Shown: piece by piece, positions 9,424 through 17,130 of the stretch
How the letters are laid out: every line of letters begins with the position of its first letter
How positions within the stretch are numbered: the stretch's first letter is position 1
NCBI RefSeq assembly: GCF_001612845.1
Contig: NZ_BDBF01000010.1
Location: 62,001 to 126,000 of the forward strand
Direction of reading: 5' to 3'
Source: Nocardia elegans NBRC 108235
GTDB taxonomy: Bacteria > Actinomycetota > Actinomycetes > Mycobacteriales > Mycobacteriaceae
DNA: 64,000 bases
Made by a program: the position numbers and the translations under genes
Notes under the pieces: model-generated
The model's input: only the letters and a program-made list of their open reading frames with translations
Told to the model about the DNA's origin: nothing
The model's database searches: none

Positions 9424-11922
9424 ATGACGCGTGAGCTGCCCTTCGACGATGATGCGGACGCGGGCGATCATGCGAACGATGCCGCATATCGCGTGGCGAC
9501 CGGTGTCGCGCGGGTGGCTCGGGCCGGTGCGTACGTCACCGGCGGCGCGCTGATCGCCTCCAACGGGTCGCCCGCACCGGAGAACGAATCGCACAACAGC
9601 CACATCACCGGCTGGTCCACCGCCGATCCGCATCCCGATGTGCCGAGTCCGGTGGTGACCTATCCGGATCCGTCACCGGACTCCGTCCCGCCGACCCTCG
9701 GGAACTCCGCGCCGCACGCCCCGGCCGCACCCGCGCCGGGACTGGCGCTGCCGGAACAGCACGGCACGGATGCCTATCCGGGGCTGCAATTGCCCTTCGC
9801 CGACGGTGGCCAGCCCGCGCCCGGTATCGGTGGCCTGCCCGGCTCGCCCGACGGCGGGTCGACCGCACCGCCCTTCTCGATTCCCGGTTCCCCCTCGCAC
9901 CCGGGCAATCCGCATTCGGACCACGGTGGTTTCAGCAATCCGGGATTCGGTGGGGGACAAGGCTTTGCGATTCCCGGGACGCACCATGCCAGTGCCCCGG
10001 CCGGTTTCGGCCTGCCCGGTGTGCCGGAATCGGAGACCTCGGGAGGCTTCGGATTACCGGGTCAGTCCCACGCGTCGGGGGCCTTCGGGCTGCCCGGTGC
10101 CGAGGACGAGGTGGATCAGCGGCAGGCCGATGTCGACACGGCCGGCGCCGATCCCTACCCCACCGCGCCGCTGTCCGGGCACGGACTGGGCCTGCCCGGC
10201 ACCAACGGACTCCATCTGCCCGGGATGAACGGGTTCGGCCCCGGCGGGTTCGGCGGTCTGTCGGATCCGCACGACGGTCTGTCGGATCCGCATCCCGGTG
10301 CCTTCGACGGCATCGGTGACGGCGGTAATCCCGGCATCTTCCTCGGCACCGAGATGAAGATCGACGCGCACGTCGGATTCGACGGAATCTGGGTGACAAC
10401 CGAGACCAAGGTCGATTTCGCCGTCGGCGACGTCGGGCACCAGCTCGACGACTACGGGCAGTGGCTCGGCAGCGGCACCCACCAGATTCCCACTGGCGCA
10501 AGCGAATCGGACGCCTCCGGCTGGGCCGGCCAATTCGGTGGCCCGACCTCGAGCGCCCACGCGTCCGGTAGTGCGGCCGACGGTGTGGCCCCGGGTGCGG
10601 CGGTGGCGTCCCCCGGTGCGGCCACGGCCGCGGCGACGCATGCCGGAGCCGCGAACGGTCCCGCGGGCGCGGCGGTGAACGGACCCGCCGGCGCCACCCC
10701 GAACGGACCCGGCGCCGCGGTGCCGGGCTCGTCGGCGTTCGCGCCGCAATCCGGGCCGATCGCCACATCGGCCGCCCCCGGCTCGACGCCGTTCGCCACC
10801 GCTCAAGCGTCCGCGCCGGTGACGAATGTCGCGGCGCCGCAACCGGTTTCGACCGCACCGGTCGTGGCCGCGCCGGCACCGGTCGCACCCGCTCCGGCGC
10901 CCGCGCTCGTCCAACCGGTCTCGGCGACGCCCCTGCAGACCACGATTCAGCCCGAGGCCGCTACCCACCCGATCGCGAACGTGATCACCACGCATGCGGG
11001 ACCGTCCCCGCTGACCGCGCCCGCGGTGGCCGTTCCGGCGCTGTTCGACGATCGGCCCCGCCATGCCGGTACCGATGCCGGACTGCCGGGCGGTGCCGAC
11101 GATCCGTCGGAATCGGGCGCCGGTCGGACCACCACCCACGCGCCGACCACCACATCGCACGGCACCACCACGACCCACGACGCCGATGCGACGAAGACGC
11201 CGACCGCGCCGAGCACCTCGCACGCGCCGGGGACCACGCCCGGCGGCGAGCACACCACCACTCGTCCGGGTACCTCGACCGATCACGATTCCGTCGACCG
11301 GCCCACGCCGACCGTGACGGTGCCTCGCGACACCGATTCCGGCCATCCCACCCGCACCCCCGGTACGACGCCGTCGGATACCGACAGCGACTCCGGGCCG
11401 TCGACCTCCGCCGGCGCGGACGCGTCGACGCCGGGCCATACCGCGACGCATACACCGGGTACCTCCTCGGGGGCGGACACCTCCGCCACCGGCAACGCCG
11501 ACGATCCGACCGCGCCGTCACGAGGTTCCCAGGTGCCGACCCACGATCCGGATTCCGTACCGACGCAGCAGGTTCCTACCCAGCAGGTACCGACCCAGCA
11601 TGCGACGCCGCCGAGCCACGACCAGACCCTCCCGACACACGAACCGACCGTGCCGACCGCGCAGCACACCGCACCCGTGGAGCCGCCGACCGTGATCAAA
11701 CCGCCGACCACCATCGATCCCGCGCCGAATGCGCACGTTCCGGTGAAACCTGTTGCGGCCGTGACCGATTTGTACGACACCTCGCTGTGGACCGACCCTG
11801 GCCACGGCCTGACGAGTGTGTCCGCCGCCGGACTGTCCGGCGGTCTGCACGAAACCACCTTTGCCGAGATGCACCATCCGGTGGACCACCCTGTCGTCGA
11901 TTTCCACGTGCTTCCGCTGTGA
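9424..11922 (+). CDS. Low-complexity Gly/Pro/Ala/Thr-rich protein, IniB-like by position
   Basis: 832-residue protein with no clear catalytic domain. The first 50 residues are acidic then weakly hydrophobic ('VARVARAGAYVTGGALIAS'). Residues ~150-290 carry repeated 'GFGLPG/GLGLPG' units. A short non-repetitive patch around 'EMKIDAHVGFDGIWV' (about 305-345) looks folded. The rest is Ala/Pro- and then Thr/Asp-rich, with small duplications such as 'TQQVPTQQVPTQ'. The last residues 'VDHPVVDFHVLPL' may form a terminal motif. It overlaps the downstream dynamin-like GTPase gene by 4 bases (GTGA), so the two are translationally coupled, as in the iniBAC operon of mycobacteria where a Gly-rich IniB precedes dynamin-like proteins. 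The IniB link rests on position and composition only. There is no clear signal peptide. Confidence 0.7.
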   Translation: MTRELPFDDDADAGDHANDAAYRVATGVARVARAGAYVTGGALIASNGSPAPENESHNSHITGWSTADPHPDVPSPVVTYPDPSPDSVPPTLGNSAPHAPAAPAPGLALPEQHGTDAYPGLQLPFADGGQPAPGIGGLPGSPDGGSTAPPFSIPGSPSHPGNPHSDHGGFSNPGFGGGQGFAIPGTHHASAPAGFGLPGVPESETSGGFGLPGQSHASGAFGLPGAEDEVDQRQADVDTAGADPYPTAPLSGHGLGLPGTNGLHLPGMNGFGPGGFGGLSDPHDGLSDPHPGAFDGIGDGGNPGIFLGTEMKIDAHVGFDGIWVTTETKVDFAVGDVGHQLDDYGQWLGSGTHQIPTGASESDASGWAGQFGGPTSSAHASGSAADGVAPGAAVASPGAATAAATHAGAANGPAGAAVNGPAGATPNGPGAAVPGSSAFAPQSGPIATSAAPGSTPFATAQASAPVTNVAAPQPVSTAPVVAAPAPVAPAPAPALVQPVSATPLQTTIQPEAATHPIANVITTHAGPSPLTAPAVAVPALFDDRPRHAGTDAGLPGGADDPSESGAGRTTTHAPTTTSHGTTTTHDADATKTPTAPSTSHAPGTTPGGEHTTTRPGTSTDHDSVDRPTPTVTVPRDTDSGHPTRTPGTTPSDTDSDSGPSTSAGADASTPGHTATHTPGTSSGADTSATGNADDPTAPSRGSQVPTHDPDSVPTQQVPTQQVPTQHATPPSHDQTLPTHEPTVPTAQHTAPVEPPTVIKPPTTIDPAPNAHVPVKPVAAVTDLYDTSLWTDPGHGLTSVSAAGLSGGLHETTFAEMHHPVDHPVVDFHVLPL

Positions 11923-13703
11923 CGGCGGTGGAGTCGCCGGGTGCCAAACACCCCGACGAGATGGCCCCGCTGCTCGCGCAGCTCGACGAATTGCTCGACC
12001 TGACCCGCGCCGCGGGCCGGGCCGATCTCACCGCACGACTGGGGATGTCGCGGGCTCGGGTGGCCGATCCGCGCGTGCGGCTGGTGGTCGTCGGCGAACC
12101 CAAGAACGGGATGAGCACGCTGGTCAACGGCCTGGTCGGCAGCGTGGTGAGCGCGACCGGCAGTCCGGTCAGCGTTCCGGTGATCGCGGAGTACGGCCCG
12201 GAGGCGACCGCCACGCTGGTGCGCTCGCTGCCCGGCGGCCGCACCGAACGCCAGCCCGTCGACCCGCTGAACCCCGGTCCGGCGCTGAGCGCGGCCGGCG
12301 TGATCCGAGCCGAATTCACCGACCCGAGCCCGCTGCTGGCCGAGGGGTTCGTAGTGATGGACGCGCCCGGCGCCCCCGCCGACGCGCCGACCACCTGGTC
12401 GCTGATCGCCGCCGCCGACGCCGTGCTCTACGTCAGCGACGCGGCCGCGGAATACACCCCCGAGCAGATCGCCCTGCTGCAGCGCATCCGGCAGGTGTGC
12501 CCGACGGTCGTCTGTGTGCTGAACAAGATCGATCGCTACAGCCATTGGAGCCGGGTGCAGCAGCGCAATCGCGAGCTGCTCGACGCCGCCGGCCTGGGTT
12601 TCGCGGTGGCCCCGATCTCCGCCGAGCTGCATCTGCGTGCCGGTGACGATCACCGCCGCGATATCGAATCCGGTGTGCCGCAACTGATCGACCATCTGCG
12701 CGGATACGTCCTCGCCCGCGCCGACGCCGTCGCCCGGGAAGCGGCGCTGCGCGACATCCGCACCATCACCGATCATCTGGGGCTGGCCCTGCGCAGTGAG
12801 GCCGAAACCCTGCGCGACCCGCAGCGCTACACCGCGATCACCGATCAACTGCGCACCGCGCGGGCCGAGGCCGACGATCTGCGCCACCGCAGCGCCAACT
12901 GGCAGGTCACCCTCGCCGACGGCTGTTCGGAACTGATGGCCGATATCGAACACGATCTGCGGCACCGGCTGCGCGTACTGGTCCGCCACGCCGAATCGGA
13001 GATCGCCAAGCGCGATCCGGCTCGCAGCTGGGACGAATTCGGCGCCGATCTGGATTCCCGGATCTGCGAGGCGGTCGAGGAGAACTTCGTCGTCGCCCAC
13101 TATCGGGCGGTGGAACTGGCCGAGCAGGTCACCGCGAAGTTCCCCGCCGACTCGCGCGATGTGCCGCTGCCCGATCTGCGGCTCGAGGATCCGGGAGACG
13201 TCCTCGAACCGGTGGCGTCGCTGGAGCCGCTGGATACCGCGAAGGTGGGTTTCACCTCGTCGCTGCTGAACGTGATGCGCGGCTCCTACGGTGGCCTGCT
13301 GATGGTCGGGTTGCTCACCAGTTTGCTGAAAATGCCGCTGGTGAACTGGTATTCGGGTGCGGCGGCCGCCCTGCTGGGTATCAACGCCCTGTGGGAGGAC
13401 CGCAAGCTGCGCCGTGAGCGCCGCCAGTCCGAGGCCAAGGTGGCGGTGGCTCGCCTGATGGACGATGTGATCTTCCAGGTCGGCAAGGAATCACGGCAGC
13501 GGCTGCGGGCCATGCAACGCATGTTGCGCGACCACTTCACCGATCTGGCCGATCAGACGCTGCGATCGGTGGACGAATCGCTGCGCGCGGCCGAGGAGGC
13601 GGCGGCGATCAACTCGCCGGAGAGTCGCGAAAGGCGTCTCACCGAAATCGAGCGATCGATGGTGCGGTTGCGGGAGATCCGCGAAAACGCCGACGTGCCT
13701 TAA
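11919..13703 (+). CDS. Dynamin-like GTPase (IniA/IniC-like) with altered Walker A
   Basis: 594-residue bacterial dynamin-like protein, probably acting at the inner face of the cell membrane. The G domain has 'VVVGEPKNGMSTLVNGL' as P-loop (about 56-72), G3 'DAPG' (about 148-151) and G4 'NKID' (about 202-205). A long helical stalk follows. Near residues 457-493 there is a hydrophobic hairpin ('GGLLMVGLLTSLL', 'SGAAAALLGINALW') that fits membrane insertion, as in IniA, and then a C-terminal coiled coil. The P-loop Lys of GxxxxGK[ST] is replaced by Met (about Met65), which would be expected to weaken nucleotide binding. The GTG start at 11919 overlaps the upstream stop. The gene converges on the trehalase gene, with a hairpin terminator between. 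Confidence 0.85.
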   Translation: MTAVESPGAKHPDEMAPLLAQLDELLDLTRAAGRADLTARLGMSRARVADPRVRLVVVGEPKNGMSTLVNGLVGSVVSATGSPVSVPVIAEYGPEATATLVRSLPGGRTERQPVDPLNPGPALSAAGVIRAEFTDPSPLLAEGFVVMDAPGAPADAPTTWSLIAAADAVLYVSDAAAEYTPEQIALLQRIRQVCPTVVCVLNKIDRYSHWSRVQQRNRELLDAAGLGFAVAPISAELHLRAGDDHRRDIESGVPQLIDHLRGYVLARADAVAREAALRDIRTITDHLGLALRSEAETLRDPQRYTAITDQLRTARAEADDLRHRSANWQVTLADGCSELMADIEHDLRHRLRVLVRHAESEIAKRDPARSWDEFGADLDSRICEAVEENFVVAHYRAVELAEQVTAKFPADSRDVPLPDLRLEDPGDVLEPVASLEPLDTAKVGFTSSLLNVMRGSYGGLLMVGLLTSLLKMPLVNWYSGAAAALLGINALWEDRKLRRERRQSEAKVAVARLMDDVIFQVGKESRQRLRAMQRMLRDHFTDLADQTLRSVDESLRAAEEAAAINSPESRERRLTEIERSMVRLREIRENADVP

Positions 13704-13726
13704 CGTTCGTGCTGTGCGCATTCGTG

Positions 13727-13758
13727 GCGGGTGGTCCGGGGCACACCGGACCACCCGC
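13727..13758. terminator. Bidirectional hairpin terminator
   Basis: Perfect 13-bp arms GCGGGTGGTCCGG (13727-13739) and CCGGACCACCCGC (13746-13758) with a 6-base loop sit between the convergent dynamin-like and trehalase genes. A T-rich TTCTTC follows on the plus strand, so it probably ends both transcripts. Confidence 0.75.
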
Positions 13759-13765
13759 TTCTTCG

Positions 13766-15814
13766 TCAGCCCGCGGGATGAGCCGGATGGAATTCACCTG
13801 CGCCGGTGGAGTGTTCGGCCCGGATCACGTGCATCACCGCGTTGATCAATGCCAGGTGGGTGAACGCCTGCGGGAAGTTACCGAGATGCCGTCCGGTGTA
13901 GGGGTCGATCTCCTCGGCGTAGAGCTTGAGCGGGCTGGCGTATCCGAGCAGCCGTTCCAGCAGATGCCGCGCCCGGCGCACCTCGCCGATCTCGACCAGC
14001 GCCGACACCAGCCAGAACGAGCAGATGGTGAATGTGCCCTCCGCGCCGGACAATCCGTCGTCGGTGGTGTCGGTGCGGTAGCGCAGCACCAGACCGTGCT
14101 GGGTCAGGTCGGAGGCGATGGCCAGGACCGTCGCGCGCACCCGCGGATCGGTCGGCGGCAGGAAGCGCAGGAGTACGACCAGCAGCAGTGAGGCGTCGAG
14201 GCTGTCGCCACCGTAGGTCTGGGTGAAGACGCCCTTGTCGTTCACCCCGTGGGCGAGTACATCGGCGCGGATCTCTTCGGCCAGCGCGGCCCACTTCTCG
14301 GCATAGTCGGTCTCGCCGTGCAATTCGGCGAGTTTCGCGCCGCGGTCCAGCGCGACCCAGCACATCACCTTGGACGAGGTGAAATGCTGCGGTTCGCCGC
14401 GCACCTCCCAGATGCCGCGGTCGGGTTTGCGCCAGTTCTCGATCGCCGCCTCGACCTGCCGCTTCAACATCGGCCACAACGTTTCCGGGACTTGCTGGCG
14501 TGATTTCACGTGCAGATAGACCGAATCCAGGATGGTGCCCCAGATGTCGTGCTGCTGTTGCTGAAACGCGCCGTTGCCGATGCGGACCGGCTTGGCGCCG
14601 TCGTAACCGTGCAGGTGCGGGATCTCGGACTCGTCCAGATCGCGTTCCCCGCCGATGCCGTACATCACCTGAAGCGGTTGCGCCTCACCGTCTTTCGCGG
14701 TCGCGACATCGTGCAGGAAGGCGAAGAAGTCGTCGGCCTCCCGGTTGAGGCCCAGCGTGTAGAGGCCCCACAGAGCGAAGGTGGAGTCGCGCACCCAGCT
14801 GTAGCGGTAGTCCCAGTTGCGTTCGCCGCCCGGCGTTTCCGGCAGCGAGGTGGTGGCTGCCGCCATCAGGGCGCCGCTCGGGGAGTAGATCAGGCCCTTG
14901 AGCGTGAGCGCGCTGCGCTGCAGATAGCCGCGCCACGGATGATCCGGGAACTTGCCCAGAGTGATCCACTGCCGCCAGCATTCGGTGGTCTGCCACATCT
15001 TCTGCGCCGCTTCGGCGAAGGTGCGCGGGGCCGGCAGCGGCGACCAGGACAGGGCCACGAACAATTCGTCGCCCTCGCGCATGCGGGTGCGGGCGCGTGC
15101 CTCGCGCCCCTCCAGCCCCAGCCGCATATCCGTGGTGAGAACCAGTTCGCCGCAGGGCAATTCGTCGTGGGCGCAAGTCGCGGTGGCGGTGGCGCGTTCG
15201 TAGACCTCGCCGGTGTATTCCCAATTCACGGGCGCCCGGTGATAGTCGAAGGCCGGTTCGCAGCTCATCTCCAGTTCGACCACGCCGCTGACACATTTCA
15301 CCGTGCGCAGCAGGATGTGCTCGGCGTCCCAGTCCTCCGGGGTGCGGCGGTAGGTCCGGCTGCGCCGGTCGGTGTTGTGCCAGGGGCCCAGGACCAGCGC
15401 ATCGCGGACGATGATCCAGCCGGTGTCGGTCTGCCAGGTCGTCTCCACGATCATGCCCCCGGGCAGATAGCGCCGCGCCGCGGGCACGTTCACGCCGTAG
15501 GGGCCGAGCCGGAAGTGGCCGGCGCTGCGGTCCAGCATGGCGCCGAACACACTGGGCGAATCCGGCCGCGGCAGGCACATCCACTCGACCGCACCGTTGC
15601 GCGCGATGAGGCAGCAGGTCTCGCAATCGGAGAGAAAGGCGTAGTCGTCGATCGGCGGATACGACGACTTGTGCACGACGCCCGCCGAAATGGGCAGGTA
15701 GTTCGCCGAGATCTCGGCATCGGAGATATCGGCCAGGGCATCGCGCGGCGGCGACATGTCGTCGAGCGTCTCGATGAGCGGTTGTTCGGTGATCGGTTCG
15801 TCGTAGGACGCCAT
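13766..15814 (-). CDS. Glycoside hydrolase family 15 trehalase
   Basis: Cytosolic GH15 glucoamylase-fold hydrolase of about 682 residues, most like the mycobacterial trehalase (M. tuberculosis Rv2402 by recollection), which splits trehalose to glucose. An N-terminal beta-sandwich ('YPPIDDYAFLSDCETCCLI', 'VEWMCLPRPDSPSVFGAML') precedes the (alpha/alpha)6 barrel, with 'NWDYRYSWVRDSTFALW' and the C-terminal 'KLYAEEIDPYTG' that carries the candidate catalytic Glu. The ATG at 15814 ('MASYDEPITEQP') is chosen over 15934 because the extra 40 codons are unlike the family. The gene diverges from a small membrane protein gene, as in mycobacteria. Confidence 0.9.
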   Translation of the reverse strand: MASYDEPITEQPLIETLDDMSPPRDALADISDAEISANYLPISAGVVHKSSYPPIDDYAFLSDCETCCLIARNGAVEWMCLPRPDSPSVFGAMLDRSAGHFRLGPYGVNVPAARRYLPGGMIVETTWQTDTGWIIVRDALVLGPWHNTDRRSRTYRRTPEDWDAEHILLRTVKCVSGVVELEMSCEPAFDYHRAPVNWEYTGEVYERATATATCAHDELPCGELVLTTDMRLGLEGREARARTRMREGDELFVALSWSPLPAPRTFAEAAQKMWQTTECWRQWITLGKFPDHPWRGYLQRSALTLKGLIYSPSGALMAAATTSLPETPGGERNWDYRYSWVRDSTFALWGLYTLGLNREADDFFAFLHDVATAKDGEAQPLQVMYGIGGERDLDESEIPHLHGYDGAKPVRIGNGAFQQQQHDIWGTILDSVYLHVKSRQQVPETLWPMLKRQVEAAIENWRKPDRGIWEVRGEPQHFTSSKVMCWVALDRGAKLAELHGETDYAEKWAALAEEIRADVLAHGVNDKGVFTQTYGGDSLDASLLLVVLLRFLPPTDPRVRATVLAIASDLTQHGLVLRYRTDTTDDGLSGAEGTFTICSFWLVSALVEIGEVRRARHLLERLLGYASPLKLYAEEIDPYTGRHLGNFPQAFTHLALINAVMHVIRAEHSTGAGEFHPAHPAG

Positions 15815-15925
15815 ACAGCCATCATGGTGGATTCCGGTCCCGTTCGCCGGGACTGTCGACACCTCGCGACAGCCGGTCGGCATGCCCTGCGGCCGGCGCA
15901 CCCGTGACCTACTAGGCTGGTGGTT

Positions 15926-16240
15926 GTGCATCATGTCGCGGGCTGGTGGGACGGCTTCGAGTTGTGGGTGGCCGGATTACCGTTCATCCCGCAGTTCGTC
16001 GTGGTTCTGGTCGGGGCGGTGCCGGTCAGTTTCCTGATCGCCTACCTGCTCGATCGTGGATTGCGGATCGTGCTGCGGCTGCTCGGCCGCGACCGCTCGG
16101 CCGTCGCCGAGACCGACATCGTCGCCGGCGACGCGGCCTCCGAGATCGCGCCCGATGCGGCGACCATCGCACCGCCCGAACCGGCGCTGGCCGGCGCCTC
16201 GATGCGTGTTCCGGGTCCGATGCCGAAGGAAGCGATCTGA
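15926..16240 (+). CDS. Small single-pass membrane protein
   Basis: Conserved hypothetical of about 104 residues. A short aromatic N-terminus ('HHVAGWWDGFELWV') leads into one long transmembrane helix ('FVVVLVGAVPVSFLIAYLL'). An Arg-rich stretch ('RGLRIVLRLLGRDR') and an Ala/Pro-rich soluble tail follow. GTG 15926 lies seven bases after TAGGCT (15913-15918), so a leaderless start is likely; GTG 15920 is the alternative. It overlaps the next, 25-codon ORF by one base (TGATG). It sits where M. tuberculosis has the Rv2401A-type small membrane gene. Function unknown. Confidence 0.65.
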   Translation: MHHVAGWWDGFELWVAGLPFIPQFVVVLVGAVPVSFLIAYLLDRGLRIVLRLLGRDRSAVAETDIVAGDAASEIAPDAATIAPPEPALAGASMRVPGPMPKEAI

Positions 16241-16317
16241 TGCCACGCTCACGGGTCCAGTTGGCGCTGATCGCACTGCTCGTGCTGATCGTCGTCGCCT
16301 GGTTGCTGACGCGATAA
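16240..16317 (+). CDS. 25-residue transmembrane microprotein
   Basis: ATG at 16240 overlaps the stop of the preceding gene (TGATG) and encodes 25 residues: a basic start (MPRSR) followed by one unbroken hydrophobic helix ('LALIALLVLIVVAWLL') and TR at the end. Translational coupling to another small membrane protein and the clean helix make a real microprotein plausible. It is too short for family assignment. Confidence 0.5.
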   Translation: MPRSRVQLALIALLVLIVVAWLLTR

Positions 16318-16354
16318 TCCCCCGCTGTCGGAGGTTGCAGGTACTGTGCTGCCC

Positions 16355-16612
16355 ATGCCAACCGATGAGGAATTCGTCGACCTCGAGCAGCTTCTGGAGA
16401 TCGAGGACGGACCCCGACTGATCGCGACCCACTACACCACCGCCGACGAGGCGATCGAGATGGTGCGCGCCGCGCAAATGCTCGGCCTGGGCGTGCGGCT
16501 GCAGAACCGGCTGCGCGCCGACGAGCCCGACGAGGACGGTGAGGACACCGCCGTCGAGGAGTGGGTGCTCGACCTCTACGAAAGCCCGCCCGAGTCCGCC
16601 GACGAGGAGTAG
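16355..16612 (+). CDS. Conserved hypothetical acidic protein
   Basis: About 85 residues, strongly acidic at both ends ('DEEFVDLEQLLEIEDGPR', 'DEPDEDGEDTAVEEWVLDL'), with a central helical patch 'ADEAIEMVRAAQMLGLGVRLQNRL'. No known catalytic motif. ATG 16355 is chosen; GTG 16346 is possible and lies closer to a GGAGG sequence. It occupies the Rv2401-like position between the trehalase and the sulfate transporter. A very strong hairpin follows it. Confidence 0.7.
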   Translation: MPTDEEFVDLEQLLEIEDGPRLIATHYTTADEAIEMVRAAQMLGLGVRLQNRLRADEPDEDGEDTAVEEWVLDLYESPPESADEE

Positions 16613-16634
16613 ACCGGCCACCGATCGGCTGGTG

Positions 16635-16709
16635 CCGGAACGCACGCACCGGGGTCCGGGCGACTGTGGTCTTCACCACGGTTCGCCCGGACCCCGGTGG
16701 TCGTTCCGG
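16635..16709 (+). terminator. Long perfect hairpin ahead of the sulfate-uptake leader
   Basis: Nested arms CCGGAACG (16635-16642) with CGTTCCGG (16702-16709) and CACCGGGGTCCGGGCGA (16647-16663) with TCGCCCGGACCCCGGTG (16683-16699) give over 25 paired bases. A small inner GTGGT/ACCAC hairpin forms the tip. It should terminate transcription from the upstream hypothetical gene before the leader promoter. No U-run follows, which is common in high-GC actinobacteria. Confidence 0.7.
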
Positions 16710-16837
16710 TGTCGGCGCGGTGGCGGTCGGGAATCCGAAATATGAATACTTCCCGCCGGTCATGGGCGGTTTTCTCGAATATCGGGATCTTCGGTGGATT
16801 CCGCTTCGACCGATTCGCGCGGTTCCGGGTGCTCTGT

Positions 16838-16849
16838 TAGAGTCTGCCC
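16838..16849 (+). promoter_or_regulatory. -10 box of a leaderless sulfate-uptake leader transcript
   Basis: TAGAGT (16838-16843) ends six bases before the GTG of the leader peptide at 16850. This spacing would put the transcription start on the GTG itself, the leaderless arrangement common in this group. No clear -35 box is needed for such promoters and none is obvious. Confidence 0.5.
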
Positions 16850-16942
16850 GTGTCATCGAGCGTTGTTCCGCAGGTCCGCCATGAGTTGGCGTTGATCGCG
16901 GTCGGCTGTCTCGTCGTCGCGGACATTCACTGTCGTCGATAG
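16850..16942 (+). CDS. Putative cysteine-attenuator leader peptide of the sulfate importer operon
   Basis: Thirty-codon ORF starting at GTG 16850 and ending at TAG 16940-16942. It has Cys codons at positions 20 and 28 and ends 'VADIHCRR'. A second 30-codon peptide with Cys at 20 and 24 precedes the sulfate reduction operon elsewhere in this window. Short Cys-containing upstream ORFs before sulfur genes are known in actinobacteria and act as cysteine-responsive attenuators in mycobacteria. The 188 bases between its stop and the subI ATG would hold the regulatory RNA. The role is inferred from position and peptide form. Confidence 0.65.
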   Translation: MSSSVVPQVRHELALIAVGCLVVADIHCRR

Positions 16943-17130
16943 CTGATCGGACACGCTGCGCCCTTTCCATGGGACCGGCGCACATCTTTTCCGCAGCGTC
17001 TCCGCCCCTCGCGGCTCAGCCGCACGCGCCTGTCTCCGGTATTCACCGGACAGATCTACCGCTCAATCACAGTTACTTCCGACCCGGCAGCAGTGTGCGC
17101 CGGGGGCGGGCGGCAGGAAAGGTCAGTTCC

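Noticed and set aside
11283..13100. Minus-strand 605-codon frame opposite the dynamin-like gene
   Set aside because: No domain visible; the plus-strand dynamin-like motifs explain the sequence.
14510..15907. Plus-strand frame opposite the GH15 gene
   Set aside because: Shadow of the trehalase gene; no family motif.
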